DNA of 35,096 nucleotides. It comes from Limnobacter alexandrii. Its GTDB lineage: Bacteria; Pseudomonadota; Gammaproteobacteria; Burkholderiales; Burkholderiaceae_B. The notes under the pieces were generated by a model, which was given only the letters and a program-made list of their open reading frames with translations, was not told the origin of the DNA and did no database searches. Position 1 is the first letter of the stretch, and each line of letters starts with the position of its first letter. Location: assembly GCF_005871185.1 (NCBI RefSeq), contig NZ_SWKN01000001.1, positions 1 through 35,096 of the forward strand, in the 5' to 3' direction. This document shows, piece by piece, positions 16,707-23,575 of the stretch. The position numbers were made by a program, and so were the translations under genes.

Positions 16707-17630
16707 TTATGAGCGCCGACTAAGAATTTTCGCAGCTATTGGAGAAGTAATCATCTGAATGACTGCAAAAAATGCGGCTGGAATCGCTATTTCCGATGGA
16801 AGACCAGATGCCGCCACAAATGCAGCAGCGATGCTGAATTCCTTTTTGCTTACTGTAAAAAGGTATGCGATCACTTCTTGCCGGTCAGAAGTTAGTAATC
16901 TTGCTGTCATTCCTACTGCGTAGCCAATGAGATTCAAACATAAGGCTGCCCCAGCGATAACAAAGGCGTACAAGCCATAACCGATGATTTTTTCCGCGTT
17001 CGGTCCCACGACAGCCAGAAGAATCAGAAGATAAATGACGGATCCAATCCCTGCGTAAGTTGAATCATAGCTTGAGATGAGTTTCGTGAATCTCGTACGC
17101 AAGCTCACACCCAAAACGGTGGGAATAAGGACAATCAATACCAGTTCGACAATAATCGATACAAGAGGAACTTCCAGTTGTATGCCTGTCAGTGATAAAA
17201 ACAGGAAAGGGACGATGAACGGAGATAACACGGTATTAATGGCGTTAAAAACCGCTGCAAGGGCAACATTGCCCCGCGCCATCAGCACGAGTAAAGGAGA
17301 TGAAACGTCGGTTGGTAGCGTACCAACCAAAGTTTGACCCGCAGCCAGTGGACCGACTCCAAAGAAAAAGCGACCCGTTAACATTCCAGCAATAGACATG
17401 GGTATGTAGACCAATCCCAGCGCCAAAATCTGCCTTGATGGTTTGCGAAGTACTAACCGCACGTCATTCGCATCAAACGTCAGACTAATGACAAACATCA
17501 AAAGTGCCAGCATTGGTCCGATTGCGGGCTCCAGAAACTGGCCCGATGCTGGGACCAATAACCCCAGTAATGCAATTCCAATCACAAACCAAACAAGGTT
17601 GGATTCAATGATGAAGATCAGTCGGCTCAT
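16707..17630 (-). CDS. Bile acid:sodium symporter (BASS) family transporter
   Basis: A 307-aa integral membrane protein with about nine to ten hydrophobic segments. GTLPTDVSSPLLVLMARGN and the later SKKEFSIAAAFVAAS match the two crossover motifs of the BASS/ACR3 superfamily. It lacks the typical cysteine of the arsenite exporter ACR3, so arsenite efflux is not supported. The substrate is unknown. It lies downstream of, and on the same strand as, the second CadR-like gene, with about 130 bp between. It could export an anion or organic acid or be a passenger. Confidence 0.8.
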   Translation of the reverse strand: MSRLIFIIESNLVWFVIGIALLGLLVPASGQFLEPAIGPMLALLMFVISLTFDANDVRLVLRKPSRQILALGLVYIPMSIAGMLTGRFFFGVGPLAAGQTLVGTLPTDVSSPLLVLMARGNVALAAVFNAINTVLSPFIVPFLFLSLTGIQLEVPLVSIIVELVLIVLIPTVLGVSLRTRFTKLISSYDSTYAGIGSVIYLLILLAVVGPNAEKIIGYGLYAFVIAGAALCLNLIGYAVGMTARLLTSDRQEVIAYLFTVSKKEFSIAAAFVAASGLPSEIAIPAAFFAVIQMITSPIAAKILSRRS

Positions 17631-17760
17631 ATTCGCAAATCTAGTTTGAAGGTTTGACGCAAAATGTTTGCAAGTGCGCTGTTGGAGTGGTTTCGCTTTT
17701 AATGAACTTGGGCCAAGCGATGGACCGCGTTTGTCCTGTTGTCTCGATTTGAAATACCAC

Positions 17761-18183
17761 CTAACTCCGGGTGCGAAGCGCTACTATCTGACTTTTTGCT
17801 GCCAGCTCGCTTAGTACGCCACATTCGGCTGAAACGCCGGGATTTAAGCATCGGTTACGCAGCCAAGTGAGATCCTTTTCCAGCAACTTCAGTTTCTGCA
17901 TTTGAAGGCGCGCGTCAGCCAAGTGCTTGTCCAAGCAGTCGTTGACTTCATGACATGGCGTGCCAGCATCGTCTTGGATCGCGATGAGTCGGGCGATTTC
18001 CTGCAACGTCAACCCCAATGCCCGGCAGTTGCGAATGAAAGCCAGTCGCTCTAGAGCTTCCAAACCATAGACCCTGTAGTTTGATTCGGTTCTTGTTGCA
18101 TTGCTCAACAGGCCCTTTCGCTCATAAAAGCGGATCGTTACGGGCTGGCAACCAACGGCTTTTGCTAAATCTCCGATCTTCAT
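17761..18183 (-). CDS. CadR/PbrR-type MerR regulator (second copy)
   Basis: A 140-aa MerR-family protein with a GGAGG ribosome-binding site. The HTH is KIGDLAKAVGCQPVTIRFYE. Ligand-type cysteines occur in GTPCHEVNDC and around the C-terminal loop (NRCLNPGVSAECGV); an additional C12 lies in the HTH, where PbrR also has an N-terminal cysteine. This places it in the Pb/Cd-sensing branch. It is divergent from the HMA-CDF transporter and lspA, across a textbook MerR-type promoter. That arrangement recalls pbr/cad loci of beta-proteobacteria. Confidence 0.9.
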   Translation of the reverse strand: MKIGDLAKAVGCQPVTIRFYERKGLLSNATRTESNYRVYGLEALERLAFIRNCRALGLTLQEIARLIAIQDDAGTPCHEVNDCLDKHLADARLQMQKLKLLEKDLTWLRNRCLNPGVSAECGVLSELAAKSQIVALRTRS

Positions 18184-18193
18184 CCCGCCTCCA

Positions 18194-18224
18194 TTGACTC
18201 TACACTAACTATAGGGTTTAGCAT
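18194..18224 (+). promoter_or_regulatory. MerR-type promoter of the CDF-lspA operon
   Basis: TTGACT (18194-18199), a 19-bp spacer holding an imperfect dyad (CTACACTAACTATAGGG), and TAGCAT (18219-18224). It lies 10 bp from the divergent CadR/PbrR-like start and 30 bp from the transporter start. Confidence 0.85.
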
Positions 18225-18253
18225 CCTTACATCCTGAATTCTTAAGTCGCCAC

Positions 18254-19306
18254 ATGACCACTGAAAACAATCATCAAGAGAGCACCTTTTCTATACCGAA
18301 GATGGATTGCCCTTCGGAAGAAAATCTGATTCGCATGGCATTAAGTAGTATTGATAATATCGAGTCGCTGCACTTCGATCTGTCCCGACGAGAACTCAAG
18401 GCCCGGCATCAGGGAGAAGCTAATCGCTTGCTGGAACGCCTGCAGCCACTTAACCTAGGTGCAATTTTACTGGATACTCAACCGGTAAGCGTAAATGCTG
18501 AGGCAGGCTTGCTGGTGAGTGTCTTTTCCGTACCGAAGATGGATTGCGCCTCCGAAGAGAATCTGATTCGAATGGCCGTCCAGAATGTGCCCGGTGTGCA
18601 ATCGCTGTCGTTCGATTTAAGCAACCGGGTCGTTAAAGCAACCCACAATGGCTCGCCCAATGAGTTGTTGCAAAAGCTCGAATCGCTTAAGCTTGGAGCT
18701 ATTTTACGAGGGTCTAAGCAGGCAACTTCCTCGCCTGCCTCTACTGCTGCGATTGATGATGCCGCCCAGGCGCGTACTTTGCGCCTTTTGCTCGGTATTA
18801 ACGCTTTCATGTTTGTGATTGAGTTGACAACGGGCCTAATCGCTCAATCGACTGGCTTGATCGCCGACTCTCTTGACATGTTCGCCGATGCTGCCGTGTA
18901 TGGTTTGGCACTTTATGCTGTGGGACGTGCGGCAAGTATGAAGTCTCGCGCCGCGCATCTCGCGGGCTGTTTGCAGCTACTCTTGGCCGTCGGAGCCTTG
19001 ACTGAGGTTGCTCGGCGCTTTGTGTATGGTAGTGAACCAGAGTCCATCCTGATGATCGGAATGGGCGTCATAGCCTTGATTGCTAACGTGAGCTGTTTGC
19101 TTCTGATATCAGGCAAACGCGAAGAAGGCGTTCATATGAAAGCGAGTTATATATTTTCCGCGAACGATGTGATTGCTAATCTCGGCGTTATAGCGGCCGG
19201 CGCCCTGGTAATGTTTACTGCTTCTCCTTACCCGGACCTTGTTATCGGCACCATCATTGGTGTGATCGTTTTAAATGGTTCGCGTCGCATCCTGCAGCTC
19301 AAATGA
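18254..19306 (+). CDS. CDF-like cation transporter with two N-terminal HMA-like domains
   Basis: A 350-aa inner-membrane transporter. Residues about 1-70 and 88-155 are a tandem duplication of an HMA-like fold: PKMDCPSEENLIRMA, then PKMDCASEENLIRMA. Each copy has one Cys followed by SEE instead of the usual CxxC. The C-terminal half is a six-TM CDF-like core similar to the transporter at 9026-9649: ADSLDMFADAA in TM2, but FSANDVIAN in TM5, so the usual His ligand is Phe. The last codons overlap lspA (ATGA). It probably exports Cd/Pb/Zn-like ions under the divergent regulator. Confidence 0.86.
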   Translation: MTTENNHQESTFSIPKMDCPSEENLIRMALSSIDNIESLHFDLSRRELKARHQGEANRLLERLQPLNLGAILLDTQPVSVNAEAGLLVSVFSVPKMDCASEENLIRMAVQNVPGVQSLSFDLSNRVVKATHNGSPNELLQKLESLKLGAILRGSKQATSSPASTAAIDDAAQARTLRLLLGINAFMFVIELTTGLIAQSTGLIADSLDMFADAAVYGLALYAVGRAASMKSRAAHLAGCLQLLLAVGALTEVARRFVYGSEPESILMIGMGVIALIANVSCLLLISGKREEGVHMKASYIFSANDVIANLGVIAAGALVMFTASPYPDLVIGTIIGVIVLNGSRRILQLK

Positions 19307-19800
19307 AGATCCTCCGTCCTTGGTACTGGATTGCCTTTGCAACGCTATTTGCAGTGTTGGATCAGGCATCCAAAGCAATGATTGAAATTTGGTTGCCTTT
19401 ACACAACTCAATACCAGTTGCTGCGCATTTCAATTTGGTTCATGTGCTCAATCCCGGTGCCGCGTTCAGTTTTTTGGCTGATCAGGCAGGTTGGCAAAGG
19501 TTATTTCTTGCCGGCATTGCAGCTTTCGCGTCTGTATTTCTGGTAGTTTTGATCGTTCGAAAACCAAGGTTCATTGAGGCGACTGCCTATTCCCTGATCT
19601 TGGGCGGTGCGGTGGGTAATCTCGTCGACAGAATTGTTCGGGGTGCTGTGGTCGACTGGCTCGACTTTTATGTCAATCATTGGCACTGGCCGGCCTTTAA
19701 TTTGGCCGATGTGTGGCTTGTCATTGGTGCTGGCTTATTGATATTGTCGGGTTTCAAGCAGAGGGCTAGGCAACCCCCTCAAAATGAACAATCCGCCTAA
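19303..19800 (+). CDS. lspA: Signal peptidase II (lipoprotein signal peptidase)
   Basis: A 165-aa four-TM aspartic protease that removes lipoprotein signal peptides. The catalytic motifs are present: GNLVDRIVRG...VDWLDF and PAFNLADVWL. It overlaps the transporter gene by 4 bp (ATGA), as in cad/pbr loci where a CDF or P-type ATPase travels with an lspA copy. It is an extra copy beside the essential host gene. The last residues (QPPQNEQSA) are encoded by DNA that on the other strand reads as a NADAR-domain fragment, so its natural C-terminus was probably replaced at a deletion junction. Confidence 0.92.
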   Translation: MKILRPWYWIAFATLFAVLDQASKAMIEIWLPLHNSIPVAAHFNLVHVLNPGAAFSFLADQAGWQRLFLAGIAAFASVFLVVLIVRKPRFIEATAYSLILGGAVGNLVDRIVRGAVVDWLDFYVNHWHWPAFNLADVWLVIGAGLLILSGFKQRARQPPQNEQSA

Positions 19801-19930
19801 AAAGATTACTAAATGCCCCGTATGGTTTCTCATTGGATCGATAGAACCGGATCTCACCTGACACTGGATCTGTATTCAGATTCTCCAGGATTTGAATTGG
19901 CTTATTTTTTGATCTTGACGTCTTCGACAT
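19766..19930 (-). pseudogene. Truncated NADAR-domain (YbiA-like) protein
   Basis: A 54-codon frame starts at ATG 19930 with an excellent ribosome-binding site (AGGAGG, 6 bp upstream) and overlaps the end of the RHH gene. Its second half reads EIRFYRSNEKPYGAFSNLF, the N-terminal signature of NADAR/DUF1768 proteins (FYRANEPYGEFSNF-like), which act on ADP-ribose derivatives. Such proteins are about 150 aa or more; this one ends 11 codons after FSNL, inside the antisense of the lspA 3' end. It is read as a remnant of an RHH-NADAR operon cut off when the lspA block joined. Confidence 0.6.
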
Positions 19931-20123
19931 GCGAATCCTCCTGAGCGGTGTGCAATTCATGATTAATGCCAACCGACTCGCAATGTTCAAGAACCAGAAC
20001 TTCAATGAAATTAGTGACACTTCTTCGAACTCGTTTCGCAGCTTGCTCAGCAGCAGCCTTCACGCGAGGTTCGACACGAAGTGTCATCGATACGGTCTTA
20101 AGTTTGAGTTTTCCTTTTGGCAT
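19902..20123 (-). CDS. Ribbon-helix-helix-type DNA-binding protein
   Basis: A 73-aa basic protein, KTVSMTLRVEPRVKAAAEQAAKRV, followed by RRSVTNFIEVLVLEHCE: a strand-helix-helix pattern with the S/T-N-F-I second helix of CopG/Arc-type antitoxins or repressors. It is followed, with overlap, by the truncated NADAR frame, which recalls an antitoxin-effector pair. The upstream A/T-rich DNA has repeated GCATtATAC/GCATaATAC elements that could be its operator (about 20127-20158). It may be a stranded regulator without its partner. Confidence 0.65.
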   Translation of the reverse strand: MPKGKLKLKTVSMTLRVEPRVKAAAEQAAKRVRRSVTNFIEVLVLEHCESVGINHELHTAQEDSHVEDVKIKK

Positions 20124-20212
20124 GAACGCATTATACAGTATTTAACAAAGCATAATACATTTATATGTACTGCGTTTATACTGCATATTCATTGAGATAG
20201 GCATACAAGAAT

Positions 20213-21562
20213 TTAGGTGTGACCCACCGGTGTAGATTGTCGTTTCGTGTGAACCGAAAAGCCAATCACCGTAACTTGATTTTCGCTGCTTGCAAACACA
20301 TCACCACCATGCAGTTTCGCAATGGCCGCCACAATAGCCAGGCCAAGTCCGTGATTGCTCCCCGTGTCACTTCGCCCCTCTTCAGCACGGAAAAAGGGTT
20401 CAAACAGACGGTTCAATTTGACTGGGTCAATTGTCGGGCCTTCATTCGAAACCCTGATCCACACCCTCTCTGCTTCTTGGGTAATGTGCACGGTAATTTC
20501 TGTGTTGGTCTGCGCATATCGAATGGCATTGGACAGCAAGTTACTCACCGCTCTTTTAATCAATTCAGTTTCAACTTCCACATTGGCATCGCCCTGAACT
20601 GTGATGCGAAGCTCCTTGTCTTCGGCCAACTGTTCAAGGTATTCCGCGACTGATACCACCAACTGACGAAGACTTTGCAAAGGTTGAAGTTGTAGTTCTC
20701 TGCCCTGGTTTGCATTGGCCAGGAAAAGCATGCTGCGAATAATTCGTGCCATCCTGTCTAGTTCGTCGAGGTGGTCCCCCACAATTTTTTGAAGTTCATC
20801 ACCTTCGATCAGTTTGCGGCGTTGAAGCAGCTCATGGCTGATGGTCAAGCTCGACAGTGGTGTATTCAATTCATGTGCAACATTGCTGTTGAACAGTTTC
20901 AATTGCTCGCGGTTCTCGCGCAGTTGCCCCAGTAAGCGGTTGAATCCGTCGATGAAGGGGCGCAATTCAAGCGGGGCTTTGTGGTCGTCCAGCACCACAT
21001 CAAGCGAGCGTGGCCCCAAATTGTGAATACGTTCAGTCAGTCGGTTGATGGGGCGCAAAACCAGGCGAATCAGTCGCATGCTGATCAACACCGACACCAG
21101 GATCCACAACACGATGGACGATGCAAAAATTCCTGAAATGAAGTTCAGAAAACGTTCGTCATCTACGGTGCTCACTGCCAGTTCAACCCGTTTGGCTTGC
21201 AGTTGGGGAAGTTCTGTTTCAAACACTTGAGAGAATTCCCGAATAGATCCCTCTCCGTTGAAGAACACCTCTGGCCCGAACATGCGATTGCCCTGGCTGT
21301 CAACAACTCGGGCTTGGGTTCGACCTTGCCCACCCAACACTTCTTCCAGGCCATGTTTCACGTCTTCGGGTGAATATTCGGAAGTAGGTTTTAGTAAAAG
21401 GTGTTCAACTGCATGAAGCGCACGGCTTGCAGTTTCCTCCTGTTGCCTGGCCTGCCAATAGTGGATGCAGCAATACACGAGTACAGCGAGTAACACCACT
21501 CCCAGTACACTGACGGAGCTGGTCAAACCGATGGTGGCTCTGGAAATTGATTTCACGCTCAC
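20213..21562 (-). CDS. Sensor histidine kinase of a copper-type two-component system
   Basis: A 449-aa membrane kinase with a GTG start overlapping the response-regulator stop (GTGA). TM segments lie at about 12-34 and 143-163, with a periplasmic sensor domain of about 110 residues between. HAMP-like linker follows; the phospho-acceptor is H230 in VAHELNTPLSSL, and the N box (LLSNAIRYA) and G box (SNHGLGLAIV) are present. The usual R/N after HEL is N. The context, a copper module with CopR-type boxes, suggests CopS/CusS-like sensing of periplasmic copper. Confidence 0.88.
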   Translation of the reverse strand: MSVKSISRATIGLTSSVSVLGVVLLAVLVYCCIHYWQARQQEETASRALHAVEHLLLKPTSEYSPEDVKHGLEEVLGGQGRTQARVVDSQGNRMFGPEVFFNGEGSIREFSQVFETELPQLQAKRVELAVSTVDDERFLNFISGIFASSIVLWILVSVLISMRLIRLVLRPINRLTERIHNLGPRSLDVVLDDHKAPLELRPFIDGFNRLLGQLRENREQLKLFNSNVAHELNTPLSSLTISHELLQRRKLIEGDELQKIVGDHLDELDRMARIIRSMLFLANANQGRELQLQPLQSLRQLVVSVAEYLEQLAEDKELRITVQGDANVEVETELIKRAVSNLLSNAIRYAQTNTEITVHITQEAERVWIRVSNEGPTIDPVKLNRLFEPFFRAEEGRSDTGSNHGLGLAIVAAIAKLHGGDVFASSENQVTVIGFSVHTKRQSTPVGHT

Positions 21563-22254
21563 TCCTTGCCCTGGGTCCTGATTTCGAGAACGTACCCCAT
21601 GCCGCGAACGGTATGAAGCAAAGGGATTTCGTACGGATCGTCCAGCTTAATCCTCAACCTGCGAATCGCCACATCAATCACATTGGTCTCGCTGTCAAAA
21701 TGCATATCCCAAATCAGCTCAGCGATTTCTGTGCGGCTGATGACTTCGCCCTTTCTTCGCAGTAGTAGCCAAAGTAGAGAAAATTCTTTCGCAGTTAACC
21801 GTAAATCCTTGCCTCCGCGCTTGGCGGTGCGGCGTACTGCGTCCAATTCCAGATCCAGCAATGTCAACAAGGTTGTCTGGCTCTCGGTAGCTACGGTCGA
21901 TGTTCTACGCCCCAAGGCGTGAAGCCTGGCCACCAGCTCGGCAAACGCAAAGGGTTTTACCAAGTAATCATCTGCGCCGGCTTTCAGACCGCTTACCCTG
22001 TCCTCAACCATGGCGCGCGCTGTAAGCATCAGTACCGGAATACTTTTTGATTGGCGCAGGGCGCTCAACACGGCCAAACCATCAATGTCAGGCAACATGC
22101 CATCAAGAACAATCACTTCGTATAGCCCCTGCGTGGCCAAATGCAAACCATCAATCCCATTGCGCGCCAAATCGACCACAAAACCTTCTTCGGTCAATCC
22201 TTTCTTTAGGTAATCGGCCAGCCGCAGGTCGTCTTCGATCAAAAGCAGTTTCAT
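21559..22254 (-). CDS. OmpR-family response regulator, CopR/CusR/CzcR-like
   Basis: A 231-aa response regulator. The receiver has the acidic pocket E7-D8-D9, phospho-acceptor D51 (VLDGMLPDIDG), and the K of DDYLVKPF. The C-terminal winged helix is typical (LTAKEFSLLWLLLRRKGEVISR; DVAIRRLRIKLDDP; VRGMGYVL). It reads away from the copper operon with a palindromic CopR-type box in the spacer, so it probably controls both sides and the second box at 29369. The Gly after D51 is a minor change from the common DVMLP. Confidence 0.9.
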   Translation of the reverse strand: MKLLLIEDDLRLADYLKKGLTEEGFVVDLARNGIDGLHLATQGLYEVIVLDGMLPDIDGLAVLSALRQSKSIPVLMLTARAMVEDRVSGLKAGADDYLVKPFAFAELVARLHALGRRTSTVATESQTTLLTLLDLELDAVRRTAKRGGKDLRLTAKEFSLLWLLLRRKGEVISRTEIAELIWDMHFDSETNVIDVAIRRLRIKLDDPYEIPLLHTVRGMGYVLEIRTQGKE

Positions 22255-22311
22255 CGACTTTTCTTGGTTGTTATGCAGGTGCCCAGTATAACCACCCCGA
22301 ATTTGGTGAAG

Positions 22312-22327
22312 ATTACATATTTGTAAT
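22312..22327. promoter_or_regulatory. CopR-type operator box 1
   Basis: ATTACA-TATT-TGTAAT, perfect 6-bp arms, lies in the spacer between the response regulator and the divergent copper operon. It matches the ATTACA(N4)TGTAAT style of proteobacterial CopR/CusR boxes and is nearly identical to the box at 29369-29384. Confidence 0.78.
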
Positions 22328-22421
22328 GTACCGGGAAGGTAGCTGACAGGTGCCCCTGACTAGACTGAAGGCTTGGGTCTAGAAAAACAACCCTCCAATT
22401 CGAGTCAATCAGGAGATCATC

Positions 22422-22751
22422 ATGAAAAATATTAAAATCGCCGCTGTTTTGATTACCACCTTCGCGATTGCTGCACCTGCAGTGGCACTTGCCGATGCTG
22501 CCTTCCACCCCGGTCAGGGCGATGCGGTGTATGAACCCCATCTGGGATACAAAGATCCAGCGAAATCTGCGTCACACGCCAGCAAGGGATTTCGCGGCTA
22601 CAGCGCAAACATCATTGGTTCTGAAGCCAGCGGTGATGGGACCACACACGGTGATTGGGGCAACTCACGCTCTGGAAAATCCCGTCAGGAGGTGCTGCGT
22701 GAATTGCAAAGCCAAACTCTAGAAGAGCGTCGTCTTGCTAATTCGAACTAA
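22422..22751 (+). CDS. Small periplasmic protein, first gene of the copper operon
   Basis: A 109-aa exported protein with an AGGAG ribosome-binding site and a signal peptide ending near AVALA|DA. The body contains YEPHLGYKDP, a Gly/Ser/His stretch and a C-terminal SRQEVLRELQ helix, the layout of DUF4148-like proteins. A second protein of similar layout (SRAEVLSEIK) lies at 28952-29260 behind the other CopR-type box, so the two bracket the copper genes. Function unknown. Confidence 0.72.
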   Translation: MKNIKIAAVLITTFAIAAPAVALADAAFHPGQGDAVYEPHLGYKDPAKSASHASKGFRGYSANIIGSEASGDGTTHGDWGNSRSGKSRQEVLRELQSQTLEERRLANSN

Positions 22752-22760
22752 AGGCAAGGT

Positions 22761-22788
22761 TTGACATCTGCGAAAGCGATGTTATTCT
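22761..22788 (+). promoter_or_regulatory. Probable sigma-70 promoter
   Basis: TTGACA (22761-22766), 16-bp spacer, TATTCT (22783-22788), 28 bp upstream of the Cys/His-rich gene at 22816. It may give regulator-independent expression of the following copper genes. Confidence 0.55.
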
Positions 22789-22815
22789 TTGGAACAATCA
22801 CCGGACCGCGCAACC

Positions 22816-23196
22816 ATGACCAAAGTGATCAAATCACTGTTGATGTTTGTAATCGCCACCTCTGTCATTTTTCAGGGCACGGCGCTCGCGGTCATGGTGG
22901 GTTGTCATACCGGTGATGTTGAGCAATCTGCCAGTGAGTTCAGCCCATCCCCGTCGATTCCGGATCATTGCGCTGAACACACCTCGGCCGGAAACGGACT
23001 ACACCCGGCTTCAGCCGACCATGAGTCCCAAGAAAGGCCCTGTTGCAGTTGCGATGCCATCTACAAGGCAAAACTCGACCTGCCAGTGGTTGAAGTTGGT
23101 TTGATCGAGTCCAAACGCCTTTTCTCCGTTTCTTTCTCTTCAATTCTGCCCAGTGCCGACCTGGCGCTGCCTTACCGACCGCCCATTCTGGCTTAA
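22816..23196 (+). CDS. Cys/His-rich exported protein (DUF2946-like)
   Basis: A 126-aa protein. ATG 22816 is preferred because it opens a normal signal sequence (MTKVIKSLLMFVIATSVIF); the frame extends upstream to a TTG that overlaps the promoter. After the leader come a GCHTG motif, DHCAEHTSAGNGLH and PCCSCDA, then a hydrophobic C-terminus ending LPYRPPILA. The Cys/His layout and the RPP tail resemble DUF2946-type proteins of copper loci. A periplasmic copper-binding role is inference. Confidence 0.68.
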   Translation: MTKVIKSLLMFVIATSVIFQGTALAVMVGCHTGDVEQSASEFSPSPSIPDHCAEHTSAGNGLHPASADHESQERPCCSCDAIYKAKLDLPVVEVGLIESKRLFSVSFSSILPSADLALPYRPPILA

Positions 23197-23248
23197 GCCA
23201 ATTCTGAATTTCATTTCTTGATTTCATTTTATCGGTGGAGGTACGTGT

Positions 23249-23575
23249 ATGCGCACGGCTATTCAATTACTGCTTGCGGGTTCAGTTCTCGCAGCAAGCA
23301 CAGGGTTTGCAAATGCCCAGTCAGAGGGTTTGCAGATTGAGTATCAATCAGCCTTTGAGAACTACTCAACATGGAAGCCCAAGGAAGGCGACCGTGATTG
23401 GGTGGGGGCCAATCAGAATGTCGAGAAAATTGGTGGCTGGCAATATTACGCCCGTGAGCCTTACCTGAAAGATGGTGAAGACCAGCAACCCATGCAGGAT
23501 AGCGGCATGGGGCATGACATGAGCAAGATGAAAAAGCCCATGAACCCCGGTGAAGCTCACCAAGGGGGGCATTGA
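23249..23575 (+). CDS. Periplasmic Met/His-rich protein of the copper operon
   Basis: A 108-aa exported protein; GGTGGAGG lies upstream of the ATG, and the signal peptide ends near GFANA|QS. The middle (YQSAFENYSTWKPKEGDRDW) looks conserved, and the tail is a Met/His-rich copper-ligand segment (MGHDMSKMKKPMNP, then HQGGH). Its stop overlaps the start of the TolC-type gene. It has the look of a small partner protein of CopA-linked outer-membrane channels, but I know no name for it. Confidence 0.7.
   Translation: MRTAIQLLLAGSVLAASTGFANAQSEGLQIEYQSAFENYSTWKPKEGDRDWVGANQNVEKIGGWQYYAREPYLKDGEDQQPMQDSGMGHDMSKMKKPMNPGEAHQGGH

Noticed and set aside
16707-17630. Arsenite exporter ACR3
   Set aside because: Same superfamily, but the characteristic cysteine-containing TM4 motif is absent and there is no ars regulator or reductase nearby.
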